64,000 bases of DNA from assembly GCA_902627055.1 (NCBI GenBank), contig CACOHS010000003.1, positions 1 to 64,000 of the forward strand, given 5' to 3'. The position numbers and the translations under genes are program-made. The notes under the pieces are model-generated. The model was not told where the DNA came from, did no database searches, and saw only the letters and a program-made list of their open reading frames with translations. The DNA is from an uncultured SAR86 cluster bacterium (GTDB taxonomy: Bacteria > Pseudomonadota > Gammaproteobacteria > Magnimaribacterales > D2472). The stretch's first letter is position 1. Each line of letters starts with the position of its first letter. Of the stretch, positions 33,317 to 42,592 are shown piece by piece.

Positions 33317-33763
33317 ATGAATAACAAAATTCCACCTCCAATAGTTACCCTGATCTCTGGGTTGATAATATTTTTTTCAAGACCACTATTTCCTGAGTAT
33401 CAGTCCAATTTGATCAATTTATTTAGTGCAATTCTTTTGTTTTTTGGATTATTAGTATTCTTTCTCGCAGTAACTTCTTTTAAAAAATATAAAACCACGG
33501 TAAATCCCCTTCAGCCTTCTAAAGCTTCGCATTTGGTAATATCTGGGATCTTTCGTTTTACAAGAAATCCTATGTATCTTGGTATGGCACTAATTTTGCT
33601 TTCATTATCTTTTAAATTCAATTTATTAGGAGGGTTAATAGTTACCTTATTGTTTGTAATGTTTATTACCAAATATCAAATTATCCCAGAGGAAAAAGCT
33701 ATGCTGGCTTTATTTCAAGATGAATTTGAAATTTATAAAGAAAACACTAGGCGATGGATTTAA
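33317..33763 (+). CDS. Isoprenylcysteine carboxyl methyltransferase / phospholipid methyltransferase family membrane protein
   Basis: GIFRFTRNPMYLGMALILL, IIPEEKAMLALF. Confidence 0.88.
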   Translation: MNNKIPPPIVTLISGLIIFFSRPLFPEYQSNLINLFSAILLFFGLLVFFLAVTSFKKYKTTVNPLQPSKASHLVISGIFRFTRNPMYLGMALILLSLSFKFNLLGGLIVTLLFVMFITKYQIIPEEKAMLALFQDEFEIYKENTRRWI

Positions 33764-33810
33764 GGACAATTTCTTAGATTTATTTTGATACAATAAAAAT
33801 TTAATTAAAG

Positions 33811-34020
33811 ATGTTTCCAATATACATGCAGCATTATGAAATAGCTTATCTAGCTATTTTCTCAGTTATGGCTGTTTACTTAAACATTGTTTCTGATGGT
33901 AGGTGGAGATTAACACTAAGAATATTAAATGCTGTATTGATTTTTCAGTGGCTTTTCTTTGGTTATTTGTACCTTAATATTGAGGGCAATGAGACCATTT
34001 ATGATGTATTAGGGAAATAG
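33811..34020 (+). CDS. Small hypothetical membrane protein
   Basis: 69 aa, two hydrophobic helices. Confidence 0.45.
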   Translation: MFPIYMQHYEIAYLAIFSVMAVYLNIVSDGRWRLTLRILNAVLIFQWLFFGYLYLNIEGNETIYDVLGK

Positions 34021-34075
34021 GCATAAACTAAATACTAAGCATAAGTTTTCGTGAGTACAATGCTACACATTGTGC

Positions 34076-34094
34076 GTACATTATGAGTACAAAT
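34076..34094 (+). repeat. 19-bp direct repeat, copy 2
   Basis: GTACATTATGAGTACAAAT, identical to 32790-32808. Confidence 0.95.
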
Positions 34095-34235
34095 TTTTAC
34101 AAAACCCTTGTTAATAGGCTTTTCAAACATATTTAAAAGATCTTTTAGCAAATATTTTTTAGCAAATAATAATCTCAAATATATCTATTGGCCCAAATAT
34201 TTAGAAATGTGTTTTAATTAACAATATTTCATTTT

Positions 34236-34673
34236 TTGGAGATTATTATGATAAAAATTTTATTGTTAACAATATCGCTTGCATTTTCTTCTTTAGTATT
34301 TAGTGCAAGTGATGATCTTACCCTTACAAAGCGTCAAGCTGATGCGGTAATGACTGTTACTAATGTTGATATAGGTGATGACCTAACAACAATAAGCGCC
34401 ACAGGAAAAATGGGTGAGTATGGGACTGTGTATGTAACTTACCACTTAACTTATGCTACAAGAACTAGCGGCTTTGTTTCTGGAAATGGAAGAGGTGCGA
34501 TAGATGCAAATAATGTTGCAGCTGGAGCATTCCGAGGAGTTTGGACACGTGATGGCTCGATGTTACAAATAAGACAAGTTGTTCAGATTAGTGATGGAAC
34601 TCAGAATTTTGATGTCATAGATATTGATATGTTGAAAGATACATTTGTTATTAAGGCATACACATTAAAATAA
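34236..34673 (+). CDS. Secreted hypothetical protein
   Basis: Signal peptide IKILLLTISLAFSSLVFSA. Confidence 0.55.
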   Translation: MEIIMIKILLLTISLAFSSLVFSASDDLTLTKRQADAVMTVTNVDIGDDLTTISATGKMGEYGTVYVTYHLTYATRTSGFVSGNGRGAIDANNVAAGAFRGVWTRDGSMLQIRQVVQISDGTQNFDVIDIDMLKDTFVIKAYTLK

Positions 34674-34674
34674 T

Positions 34675-34995
34675 TTGATGCAAAAAAAACCCAACCTAAA
34701 GCAATGGGAGATCAATTACCAAAATCATAATATTTTGATCTCCAATTGGTGGGGCTGGAATCTAGAGGGATCGTCTGATTTATATGTTGACGATCAGCAT
34801 CTTGATCAAAATACCAGCATGGTACCGGATACGAGTAAACCTTTTTTAAAAACTTATAATTTTTCTAATAATATTGATTCTATAGAGGTTTTTATTGGAG
34901 GCTTTTTTTCTGTAAAGATTTCTGTTCTTGTAAATGGAGAAAACATTTATCAGGATCAGTTAAATATAATTGATAGACTCTTTATCAAAAAATAG
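34675..34995 (+). CDS. Hypothetical protein
   Basis: 106 aa ORF 2 nt after previous stop. Confidence 0.45.
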   Translation: MMQKKPNLKQWEINYQNHNILISNWWGWNLEGSSDLYVDDQHLDQNTSMVPDTSKPFLKTYNFSNNIDSIEVFIGGFFSVKISVLVNGENIYQDQLNIIDRLFIKK

Positions 34996-35061
34996 ATAAG
35001 TCTCAGTGTCCAGACTCTTTCCAAACATGAAATGTTTGTAAATTTAGTTTATATTAGGTTC

Positions 35062-35106
35062 ATGTGTGAATGCTGTAAATGTTGTAATTGCGATTGTTGC
35101 AAATAA
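35062..35106 (+). CDS. Polycysteine micro-ORF MCECCKCCNCDCCK, candidate leader peptide or metal-binding peptide
   Basis: ATG TGT GAA TGC TGT AAA TGT TGT AAT TGC GAT TGT TGC AAA TAA; 8 Cys in 14 codons; upstream of gloB. Confidence 0.5.
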   Translation: MCECCKCCNCDCCK

Positions 35107-35170
35107 GCAACATATAAACTTATCATTAATTCCTTCCATTAATCGGTTTCTTTAGTGCGCCTAAAACTAA

Positions 35171-35968
35171 ATGCTAATTAAGCAAATCCCTATTAGAAAT
35201 AATCTCAGAAATTACATGTATTTATTGGCATGTGAAGAAACTCATGAGGCAATTGCAATTGATCCTTTGGATCATGCTTTATGTCTTAAGACAGCTAATG
35301 ATATGGGCTGGAAAATCAAAATAGTCGCTAACACCCATCATCATCATGATCATATCGGCGGTAATGATCCCGTTATATCTGCAACAAGCGCTGAATTAGT
35401 TGCTCACAACGAAGCCATGGAAACTATCCCTAATGTTGACAGAGGTTTAAATGCTGGAGATAAGTTAGTGTGTGGGAATTTAACCTTGAAGATAATGGAT
35501 ACTCCCGGTCATACCATGAGTCATATTTGTTTGTATTTTGAGGGAAATGATACAAACAAGCCTGCTTTATTTTGCGGTGATACCTTATTCAATGCTGGTG
35601 TTGGGCGATGTGATTTTGGAGGTGACCCAGTAATTATGCACCAAACATTTGAGGAGCAGATTTTTTTGCTCTCAGACAACGTGCGTATTTATCCAGGGCA
35701 TGACTACATTGAAAATAATTTAGAGTTTACCTTAGATCGAGAACCGGATAATCAGTCGGCCAAAGAACTAAAAGAAAAATTTAATAAGGGACTTGATGCT
35801 GAAAGTTTTATAAGTGATATTGGACTAGAAAGGCAAATCAACGTTTTTTTTAGGTTAGATGAGCATCAGGTTAGACTTGGTATAGCAGATTCCTTAAAAA
35901 TAGATGTCGCTAGTTTAGATCGCCAGAAAACCTTCGTGGGTTTGAGAGGGCTGCGTGATAATTGGTAA
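35171..35968 (+). CDS. gloB: Hydroxyacylglutathione hydrolase (glyoxalase II)
   Basis: THHHHDHIGGN, TPGHTMSHICLYF, FCGDTLF, PGHDYIENNL. Confidence 0.93.
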   Translation: MLIKQIPIRNNLRNYMYLLACEETHEAIAIDPLDHALCLKTANDMGWKIKIVANTHHHHDHIGGNDPVISATSAELVAHNEAMETIPNVDRGLNAGDKLVCGNLTLKIMDTPGHTMSHICLYFEGNDTNKPALFCGDTLFNAGVGRCDFGGDPVIMHQTFEEQIFLLSDNVRIYPGHDYIENNLEFTLDREPDNQSAKELKEKFNKGLDAESFISDIGLERQINVFFRLDEHQVRLGIADSLKIDVASLDRQKTFVGLRGLRDNW

Positions 35969-35974
35969 TGACCA

Positions 35975-36514
35975 ATGAACAAATTTAAAAATTTAATTGT
36001 TCTCGGGCCATTAATCTATGCCATTCATCATTTTGAAGAACACATAATTTTTAATTTCAGGGAATGGCGATCAACTTACTTTCCCGACAACAATGCGCTA
36101 TCAACGGAAGAAGTCTTGATAAGACTAATCGCATTATTATTAATATTTGTCTTTATTCATCTAATTAAAAATAATCGTGGCAGCGCTCATATAGTCCTCT
36201 TTTTTTTAATGACCACACAAGTTGTGAACGCACTGTTTCACATTTTCTTTAGTTTTTATTTTTTTAACTTTAGCCCAGGTGCCATAACGGGTACATTGCT
36301 TTATCTTCCCGTGAACTTTTTTATATTTAAATTTGCTTTGCGCGAGGGTTTTATTAAAAGCTACCAAGAAATATTCGCTCTATTCATCGCTGGTTTAACA
36401 ACTTTCACATTTTTTGAATTATTCGGACCTCAAGTGATTGCAATTACAGTTTTGTTAACACCAATTTACTACTTTGCTATAAACAGGATAGAAAAAAAAG
36501 CCTTACTTCTGTAA
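35975..36514 (+). CDS. HXXEE-domain membrane protein
   Basis: IHHFEEHIIFNFREW; multi-pass. Confidence 0.65.
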   Translation: MNKFKNLIVLGPLIYAIHHFEEHIIFNFREWRSTYFPDNNALSTEEVLIRLIALLLIFVFIHLIKNNRGSAHIVLFFLMTTQVVNALFHIFFSFYFFNFSPGAITGTLLYLPVNFFIFKFALREGFIKSYQEIFALFIAGLTTFTFFELFGPQVIAITVLLTPIYYFAINRIEKKALLL

Positions 36515-36554
36515 GCTTAGGGTGGTTGTTATAAAAAAATGCTTGCGATAAATA

Positions 36555-36983
36555 ATGATGTTAAATAGAATCAATTCTTCAAACTCTATGAATACTCAAC
36601 TTAATTCAGACAAAATCTCAATTACATTGTCATTGGCATGTATGATTCATTGTCTTTTAATGCCGTCATTTCTAATTCTAACCTCCGGTTTCTTAGCTAT
36701 ATCTATAGATAATGAACTAATTCATAAAGTCTTTCTTATCTTGGTCCTGCCCATCAGTCTCTATGCATTGATTAATGGATATAAAAATCACAAAGTCTCT
36801 TCTTACTTATACATTGGCATATCAGGCTTATGGCTTTTATTTTTTGCAGTTTTTTTCGGCGAGGGTGTTTTTGGAGAATTTACTGAGCAGATTTTAACTT
36901 TTATCGGTTCTTTAATAGTTGCTTTTGCACATTATAAAAATTATCAAATCTGCAGGAAAATTGATTGTTCCTGTCATGATTGA
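36555..36983 (+). CDS. MerC-domain membrane protein
   Basis: ISITLSLACMIHCLLMPSFLIL, C-terminal CRKIDCSCHD. Confidence 0.8.
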   Translation: MMLNRINSSNSMNTQLNSDKISITLSLACMIHCLLMPSFLILTSGFLAISIDNELIHKVFLILVLPISLYALINGYKNHKVSSYLYIGISGLWLLFFAVFFGEGVFGEFTEQILTFIGSLIVAFAHYKNYQICRKIDCSCHD

Positions 36984-37076
36984 TGCCAAAGATTACTTTA
37001 ATAAAATTTCATAGATATATCAGTCTGCTTATTGCAGTTGTAATAATTAATTTCAAGTATTTTTGAGGAACCACTT

Positions 37077-38027
37077 ATGAAAATATTTACATTAGCTTTG
37101 GTAATAACTTTTATGATCTCTATACCCAGTAATCTTAAGGCTGCAGATCATGAAGATGTTATGAATTTAGATGAAGTTTCGCATGCTTTTGGATGGAACT
37201 TTGAGGAGGCTGAAATCCAAATACAAAAGGTTTCAGAAGGCCTTTATGTGCTCTTTGGAGTTGGCGGCAATATAGCCGTTTCGATTGGTGATGACGGAGT
37301 TTTGATTGTTGACGATCAATTCCCCCAGGTTATGGATAAAGTTCAGGCAGCAATTTCAAAAGTTGGAGGCGGGGCAGTTGACTATGCTGTTAATACTCAT
37401 TGGCATTTTGATCATGCTGAGGGTAATAATGCATTAGGTCCGCAAGGGACTAAGATTGTAGCTCATGCTAATGCGCGAGCAGACATGGCAAAAGGAGGAG
37501 TCATCAATATGGTAATTGCCAAATATAAACAGCAGCCGTATCCTGAGAAAGCTTTACCAGTATTGACATATGATCACGGAATGCAGATTTACTTTAATGG
37601 CGGTGAGATTGATTTAAAAAACTTTGCATCAGCTCATACCAACGGAGATACAGCAGTCTTTTTCAAAAAACAAAATGCAGTTCATCTGGGAGATGTTTTT
37701 AATAATTCTGGCTATCCATTTATTGATGTTGGAAGCGGAGGAAGTATTGATGGAATGATTAAGTTTTGTGAAGACACCCTTAAGCAGATAAACGAAAGCA
37801 CCATAGTGATTCCTGGACATGGACCAGTTACAAATACAGCAACTCTAAAGGAATACATATCTATGTTAAAAACTGTTCGCTCAAGAGTTGCCGCATTAAT
37901 AGAGGAAGGAAAAACGTTACAAGAAATCAAAGATACTAAACCAACTGAGGACTTTGATAAGATCTACGGTCCGGAAACCGGTTCGCTCGGCTTTATAAAT
38001 CGAGTGTTTACCAGCCTAAGCGAATAA
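37077..38027 (+). CDS. Periplasmic MBL-fold metallo-hydrolase
   Basis: Signal peptide; NTHWHFDHAEGN; HLGDVF; IVIPGHGPVT. Confidence 0.9.
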   Translation: MKIFTLALVITFMISIPSNLKAADHEDVMNLDEVSHAFGWNFEEAEIQIQKVSEGLYVLFGVGGNIAVSIGDDGVLIVDDQFPQVMDKVQAAISKVGGGAVDYAVNTHWHFDHAEGNNALGPQGTKIVAHANARADMAKGGVINMVIAKYKQQPYPEKALPVLTYDHGMQIYFNGGEIDLKNFASAHTNGDTAVFFKKQNAVHLGDVFNNSGYPFIDVGSGGSIDGMIKFCEDTLKQINESTIVIPGHGPVTNTATLKEYISMLKTVRSRVAALIEEGKTLQEIKDTKPTEDFDKIYGPETGSLGFINRVFTSLSE

Positions 38028-38046
38028 GGCTCATTATTTTGTCAAA

Positions 38047-38892
38047 ATGTTTAAAAGCCTTGATCACTTAATCATTGCCGTTGAAGATTTAGAAAAGGCC
38101 ACACATAACTATCAAATCATAATGGGCACGCCTCCAGTTTGGACTGGTATGCACAAAAGCCTTGGAACTAGTAACGCCCTATTCAATTTCCAAAATACCT
38201 ATCTTGAGCTCTTATCTCCAACCGGCGAGGGTTTAGGCGCAGATTTAATAAATCATTATCTAAAAGATACTGGAGAGGGCTTAATTGGAATGGTATTTGC
38301 AACAAAGGATATTAACGGCGTTTATCAATCCCTTCAAAATCATGGCTTTCCTTTGGGCGAGCCTACAGATGGCGAAGGCACAAATTCTGCCGATCAAAAA
38401 TTAAGAAAATGGAAAAATCTATTTTTACCCTCAGATTTAACAAGAGGCATCTTTTCTTTTGTCATTGAGCACACCGAGGGAGATCTTCCTCAGCCCGAAA
38501 GCATAGAGCCATCATCTCCTCACAAATTAGACCATGTAGTAATTAATACCAATGATGCTGATGGTTTCATAAAAATCTATAAAGATACTTTTAACATTCG
38601 TCTTGCATTAGACAAAGTCATTGAGCATTGGCAAAAACGGATGCTTTTTTTTCGACTTAACCAAACTACCATTGAGGTAATTGAGCAAGAAGATGATTTG
38701 CCACCTGGTGATCAGATGTGGGGACTTGCTTGGGAGGTCAAAGACATAGAAAAGGCTCATGAAAGAATGATGGTTGAAGGGATTGAAGTTACTCCTATCC
38801 AGAAAGGAGTCAAAGAAAAAACCCTTGTTGCAACTATTAAATCTCACAATCATAATGTGCCTACTTTACTTATTCAGCATTTAGATTTATGA
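38047..38892 (+). CDS. VOC-family glyoxalase-like protein
   Basis: FKSLDHLIIAVEDLEKATHNYQ; second module KLDHVVINTNDADGFIKIY. Confidence 0.8.
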   Translation: MFKSLDHLIIAVEDLEKATHNYQIIMGTPPVWTGMHKSLGTSNALFNFQNTYLELLSPTGEGLGADLINHYLKDTGEGLIGMVFATKDINGVYQSLQNHGFPLGEPTDGEGTNSADQKLRKWKNLFLPSDLTRGIFSFVIEHTEGDLPQPESIEPSSPHKLDHVVINTNDADGFIKIYKDTFNIRLALDKVIEHWQKRMLFFRLNQTTIEVIEQEDDLPPGDQMWGLAWEVKDIEKAHERMMVEGIEVTPIQKGVKEKTLVATIKSHNHNVPTLLIQHLDL

Positions 38893-40157
38893 GAAAAATA
38901 ACCCTATCATTATTTTTATTTACAGCTTCTTTTTTTAGCCTATTTTCCCTTTCAGGCGTTAACGAAGCGACTATTCATTCTGAAAAAATTGTTCTTGGTT
39001 CAGGCTGTTTTTGGGGAGCCGAAAAAGGTTATGAGGCTTTACCAGGAGTCATTGATGCAGTTTCTGGATATGCTGACGGTAGAGGTATCCGACCAACCTA
39101 TAGAGAGATTACAAAGTTAAGAAATAAATTTAATGCTAATAACCACGCTGAAGTAGTTGAGGTCACTTACAACAAGAATATTATTTCAACAGAAAAACTT
39201 TTAATGCATTATTTTGAATCTCATGATCCGACTCAAATTAACAGACAGGGTAACGACATTGGTACCCAATATAGATCAATTATTTTGTATACCAATGAAG
39301 AACAAAGGAAGATTATTGAAAGGGTTATCCAAACTTTTCAAGAACTCTTATCAAATGCAGGGTATGGACTTATTGCCACATCAGTTAAGCCAATCGATAA
39401 ATTTTTTAAAGCTGAAAACTATCATCAAGATTACATTGCAAAAAATCCAAATGGTTATTGTCCAGATCACTCTACTGGAGTCAAGTTTGCTAAAACCGAC
39501 GAAGTACCTTTAATAGACAATTCTGTGCTTTTGATCGGAAAAAAAATACTAGTTATTCAAGCAGAAGGGTTTTGCCCCTACTGTGAAAAATTTAATGTAA
39601 ATGTTGCTAATAATTACGATGGCGATATTCCAGTTATCAATAGATTTGCAAACCAGTTAGATGGGCTTGAGATTGATTCTCCTACATGGGCCACTCCAAC
39701 TATTATTTTCTTAAATAATGGCAAAGAGGTATTTTCACACCAAGGATATTTAAATCCAAAGGAATTTTATCAAGCTCTTGGTTTCTTTAAGTTGGGAGAC
39801 TCAGAAGCTTACAGGGTTGCATTTGAAAAAGGAACTGATGCCAGATTTTGTAAAGAATATGAGATTTTTAAAAATACACCTGATGGCATATTTGTGGATA
39901 AGCTAAGTGGAGCACCACTATTTGATACTAGAGACAGATTCAACTCAGCAACAGGTTGGCTGTCTTTTACTAAACCCATTGAAGGGTCAGTTTATTCAAA
40001 GCCAGACAACAGTTATGGAATGCGTAGGACTGAAATCAGATCAGTGACTTCAGATATACATCTAGGTCATGTTTTTTCTGACGGGCCAAATGGAATGCCC
40101 AGATATTGCATCAATGCTACTGTTCTAGAGTTTAAAAAAAGATCTGCAGATATTTGA
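38889..40157 (+). CDS. Exported MsrA - thioredoxin/glutaredoxin-like - MsrB fusion
   Basis: VLGSGCFWGAEKGYEALPGV (MsrA), GFCPYCEKF (CPYC redox), TGWLSFTKPI...HLGHVFSDGPNGMPRYCINATVLEF (MsrB). Confidence 0.93.
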   Translation: MRKITLSLFLFTASFFSLFSLSGVNEATIHSEKIVLGSGCFWGAEKGYEALPGVIDAVSGYADGRGIRPTYREITKLRNKFNANNHAEVVEVTYNKNIISTEKLLMHYFESHDPTQINRQGNDIGTQYRSIILYTNEEQRKIIERVIQTFQELLSNAGYGLIATSVKPIDKFFKAENYHQDYIAKNPNGYCPDHSTGVKFAKTDEVPLIDNSVLLIGKKILVIQAEGFCPYCEKFNVNVANNYDGDIPVINRFANQLDGLEIDSPTWATPTIIFLNNGKEVFSHQGYLNPKEFYQALGFFKLGDSEAYRVAFEKGTDARFCKEYEIFKNTPDGIFVDKLSGAPLFDTRDRFNSATGWLSFTKPIEGSVYSKPDNSYGMRRTEIRSVTSDIHLGHVFSDGPNGMPRYCINATVLEFKKRSADI

Positions 40158-40226
40158 TGAGTCTTCTCTCATAAAAATAATTAACTGCTTTCACCAAAAC
40201 AATTTATGGGTATAAACTATTAACAA

Positions 40227-40499
40227 ATGTATATATCTATTCTTTTGGTTCTTTTATCAGCTGCATTAGTTTTTTTGGAGCAATTTACTTTGGCCTTAAT
40301 TTTTTTTATATCAGCAATTTTATTTTTCTTAATTGTTTTTGTTTTTGGAAGATTTTTTGACCATTTATATTGGGAAAACAAGAGTAACTCAACAAATAAT
40401 GATAGTGGCTCAGATCATACTGACAATAGACTTTCTCAGTTTCTATATAAGCAATATCTGAAAGGAGTCTACTGGAACGATAAACGAAAAAACAGATGA
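40227..40499 (+). CDS. Small hypothetical membrane protein
   Basis: 90 aa with N-terminal hydrophobic helices. Confidence 0.45.
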   Translation: MYISILLVLLSAALVFLEQFTLALIFFISAILFFLIVFVFGRFFDHLYWENKSNSTNNDSGSDHTDNRLSQFLYKQYLKGVYWNDKRKNR

Positions 40500-41524
40500 T
40501 ATTATCTATCACCCTTGATCGTAAAAAGGGCGGAATTGCGAGCAGCTTAATTTCTTATTCCAAAGCCCTTGATTTAATTGGTGAAAAACATTTTATTATT
40601 CTGCCCAGCGATGCCGCTGTGAAAGATGATTTATTAAACTTATCAAATGTTAAGGTTTTTTCTATAAAAAAATCTTTACTTTACTTTCATCTTTTAACGA
40701 GATTTATTTTTAAACGAGAATATAAGAGTTTAATGCAAGACTCTAAATGGATATTTATTCATAACTCAAAACTGATTAAATTTTTGAATCAATATAGTTT
40801 TAAACTTGGAATGATTAATCATTCTGGCAAGCTGCGAAATACTTTTCATAAGGCTACTAACATATTTATAACTCATGCGGGATACGAAAGATTTATTTCG
40901 CGTTACCCTGATAATGAATCTACTAATATAGTCATTCCTCATGGCTTTGAACATTTGCCACTAGTCTCAAGCATAAAAAAAAATAAAGTGTTAAAAGTAA
41001 TTTCTGCAGGTAGATTTGTTACAAAAAAAGGCTTTTATGACTTACTAAATGCAGCTGAAAGATTGCAAAAAGATAATTTTCCAGCACAAATTGAACTTTT
41101 TGGATCAGGACCACTTGAAGCTGAGTTTAGAAAAAAAATAAATGATTTAACTTTAAAAAATATCAAATTGATTGGATGGACTGAAAATTTGCATGATGAG
41201 TTCAGAAAAGCAGATGTTTTTTGCATACCTTCTTTAGAGGAACCATTTGGTTTAATTATTGGAGAGGCTATGATGAGTGGATTGCCCATTATTACAACCA
41301 AAACTGACGGCGCCATCGAAATTTTTGGGGCAGATCCCGAAAAAAAAGGTGGAATTTATATAGATTTTTCTTCTCCCGATCAAATAAAAAATTCAATTCA
41401 AGCTATCAGCAATGATGAAAAAAGATATTTATTAGCACAAAATGCTCAACAAAATATTAAAACAAACTTCAGTTTGGAAAGATTATCAAGGAAATTGAGG
41501 GATTTATTTAAAAATGCAAATTAA
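40496..41524 (+). CDS. Glycosyltransferase family 4 protein
   Basis: VISAGRFVTKKGFYDLLNAAERL, PSLEEPFGLIIGEAMMSGLPIITTKTDGAIEI. Confidence 0.9.
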   Translation: MILSITLDRKKGGIASSLISYSKALDLIGEKHFIILPSDAAVKDDLLNLSNVKVFSIKKSLLYFHLLTRFIFKREYKSLMQDSKWIFIHNSKLIKFLNQYSFKLGMINHSGKLRNTFHKATNIFITHAGYERFISRYPDNESTNIVIPHGFEHLPLVSSIKKNKVLKVISAGRFVTKKGFYDLLNAAERLQKDNFPAQIELFGSGPLEAEFRKKINDLTLKNIKLIGWTENLHDEFRKADVFCIPSLEEPFGLIIGEAMMSGLPIITTKTDGAIEIFGADPEKKGGIYIDFSSPDQIKNSIQAISNDEKRYLLAQNAQQNIKTNFSLERLSRKLRDLFKNAN

Positions 41525-42539
41525 TGTTGGCCATCTTACCGAAGGTATTTCTGGGCATGATGGGCAGGCCCTAGGGGTTATAAAAAATTTAGTTGATTCT
41601 GGTAAAAATATAAATGTAACAACTATCTCTGTTGGATGGAGGGTGAGGCCAATAAGAGGAGTTTTAAAGTTTATTTCAAGAAAATTATCCAGATTTCCAA
41701 ATCTAAATAATATAAATTTAATTACTAAGTGCTATACATTTTCATCTTTTAGCAACATAGATATTTTTATATCTTCAGGAGCAAATCTTGCTCCTCTAAA
41801 TTTGGCTCTTACAAAAAAAAATAACGCAAAAAATATTCATTTAAGCTCTAAAAGAGATTGGCATGTTGAAGACTTTACCGCATACATTACAACAAAGAAG
41901 ATTTCACCCTTAAAAAATAATCTAAGCCCAGACATTGTGCCAAATTTATTTGATCCTGCTCAATGTATGCGTGCAGGAGAAACTTTTATTAAAGAAAATA
42001 ATTTGAATGAAGATAAGTTTTCATTATTGATATTGGGAGGCAATGGAATTGGATATAAATATGATGAGACTGAATGGGATGAAATATTGAAGAATTTTTC
42101 TGACTTTTGCACACATAGTAATACAAAACCACTATTCATAACCTCACCAAGGACACCCACTGAAGTTGAAAATATAATTCAATCAGAATATGACACCTCA
42201 TTTTCAGTTCTATTTCACTCTGAAAATAAAAGAGGAAGCTTCCCTCATCTTTTGTACATAGCAACAAATATATTTGTTACAGAAGATAGCTCAACAATGT
42301 TATCTGAAGCCATTTCTTCAGGAAAAAGAGTAGCATGTGTATATCCCAAGAATATCAATGCACCAGAAAAATATACAGAAATTATACGAAAGTATGAGGC
42401 GCTTAATTTTATTAAAAGAAGGAATATCAAGGAAATCTGTGATGGTCCCTTTAATGAAATGATAGATATTTCTTCTGAAGTAAAACAATCATTTGTTGAA
42501 TTTAATAAATTATTAATTGAGCTATTGTTTGAGCACTAA
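41514..42539 (+). CDS. ELM1/DUF1022-family protein
   Basis: HLTEGISGHDGQALGVIKNL, TEDSSTMLSEAISSGKRVACVYP. Confidence 0.75.
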   Translation: MQINVGHLTEGISGHDGQALGVIKNLVDSGKNINVTTISVGWRVRPIRGVLKFISRKLSRFPNLNNINLITKCYTFSSFSNIDIFISSGANLAPLNLALTKKNNAKNIHLSSKRDWHVEDFTAYITTKKISPLKNNLSPDIVPNLFDPAQCMRAGETFIKENNLNEDKFSLLILGGNGIGYKYDETEWDEILKNFSDFCTHSNTKPLFITSPRTPTEVENIIQSEYDTSFSVLFHSENKRGSFPHLLYIATNIFVTEDSSTMLSEAISSGKRVACVYPKNINAPEKYTEIIRKYEALNFIKRRNIKEICDGPFNEMIDISSEVKQSFVEFNKLLIELLFEH

Positions 42540-42592
42540 ACAGCTCTTTTATTAAATCTAACTCTAAGCATTTTGATATACTGGTTAAACAT

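Larger units (their letters stand above)
32744..34091. other. Segment enriched in RTGNGTACA motifs; candidate remnant or miniature integrative element
   Basis: Nine exact motifs: 32744, 32786, 32797, 34051, 34072, 34083 (+) and 33009, 33054, 33138 (-); one 8/9 match at 33185. Confidence 0.55.

Noticed and set aside
35022-35038. CAAACAT-GAA-ATGTTTG hairpin as a firm terminator of the upstream gene
   Set aside because: AT-rich stem without a clear U-tract; could equally be part of the leader region of the polycysteine ORF
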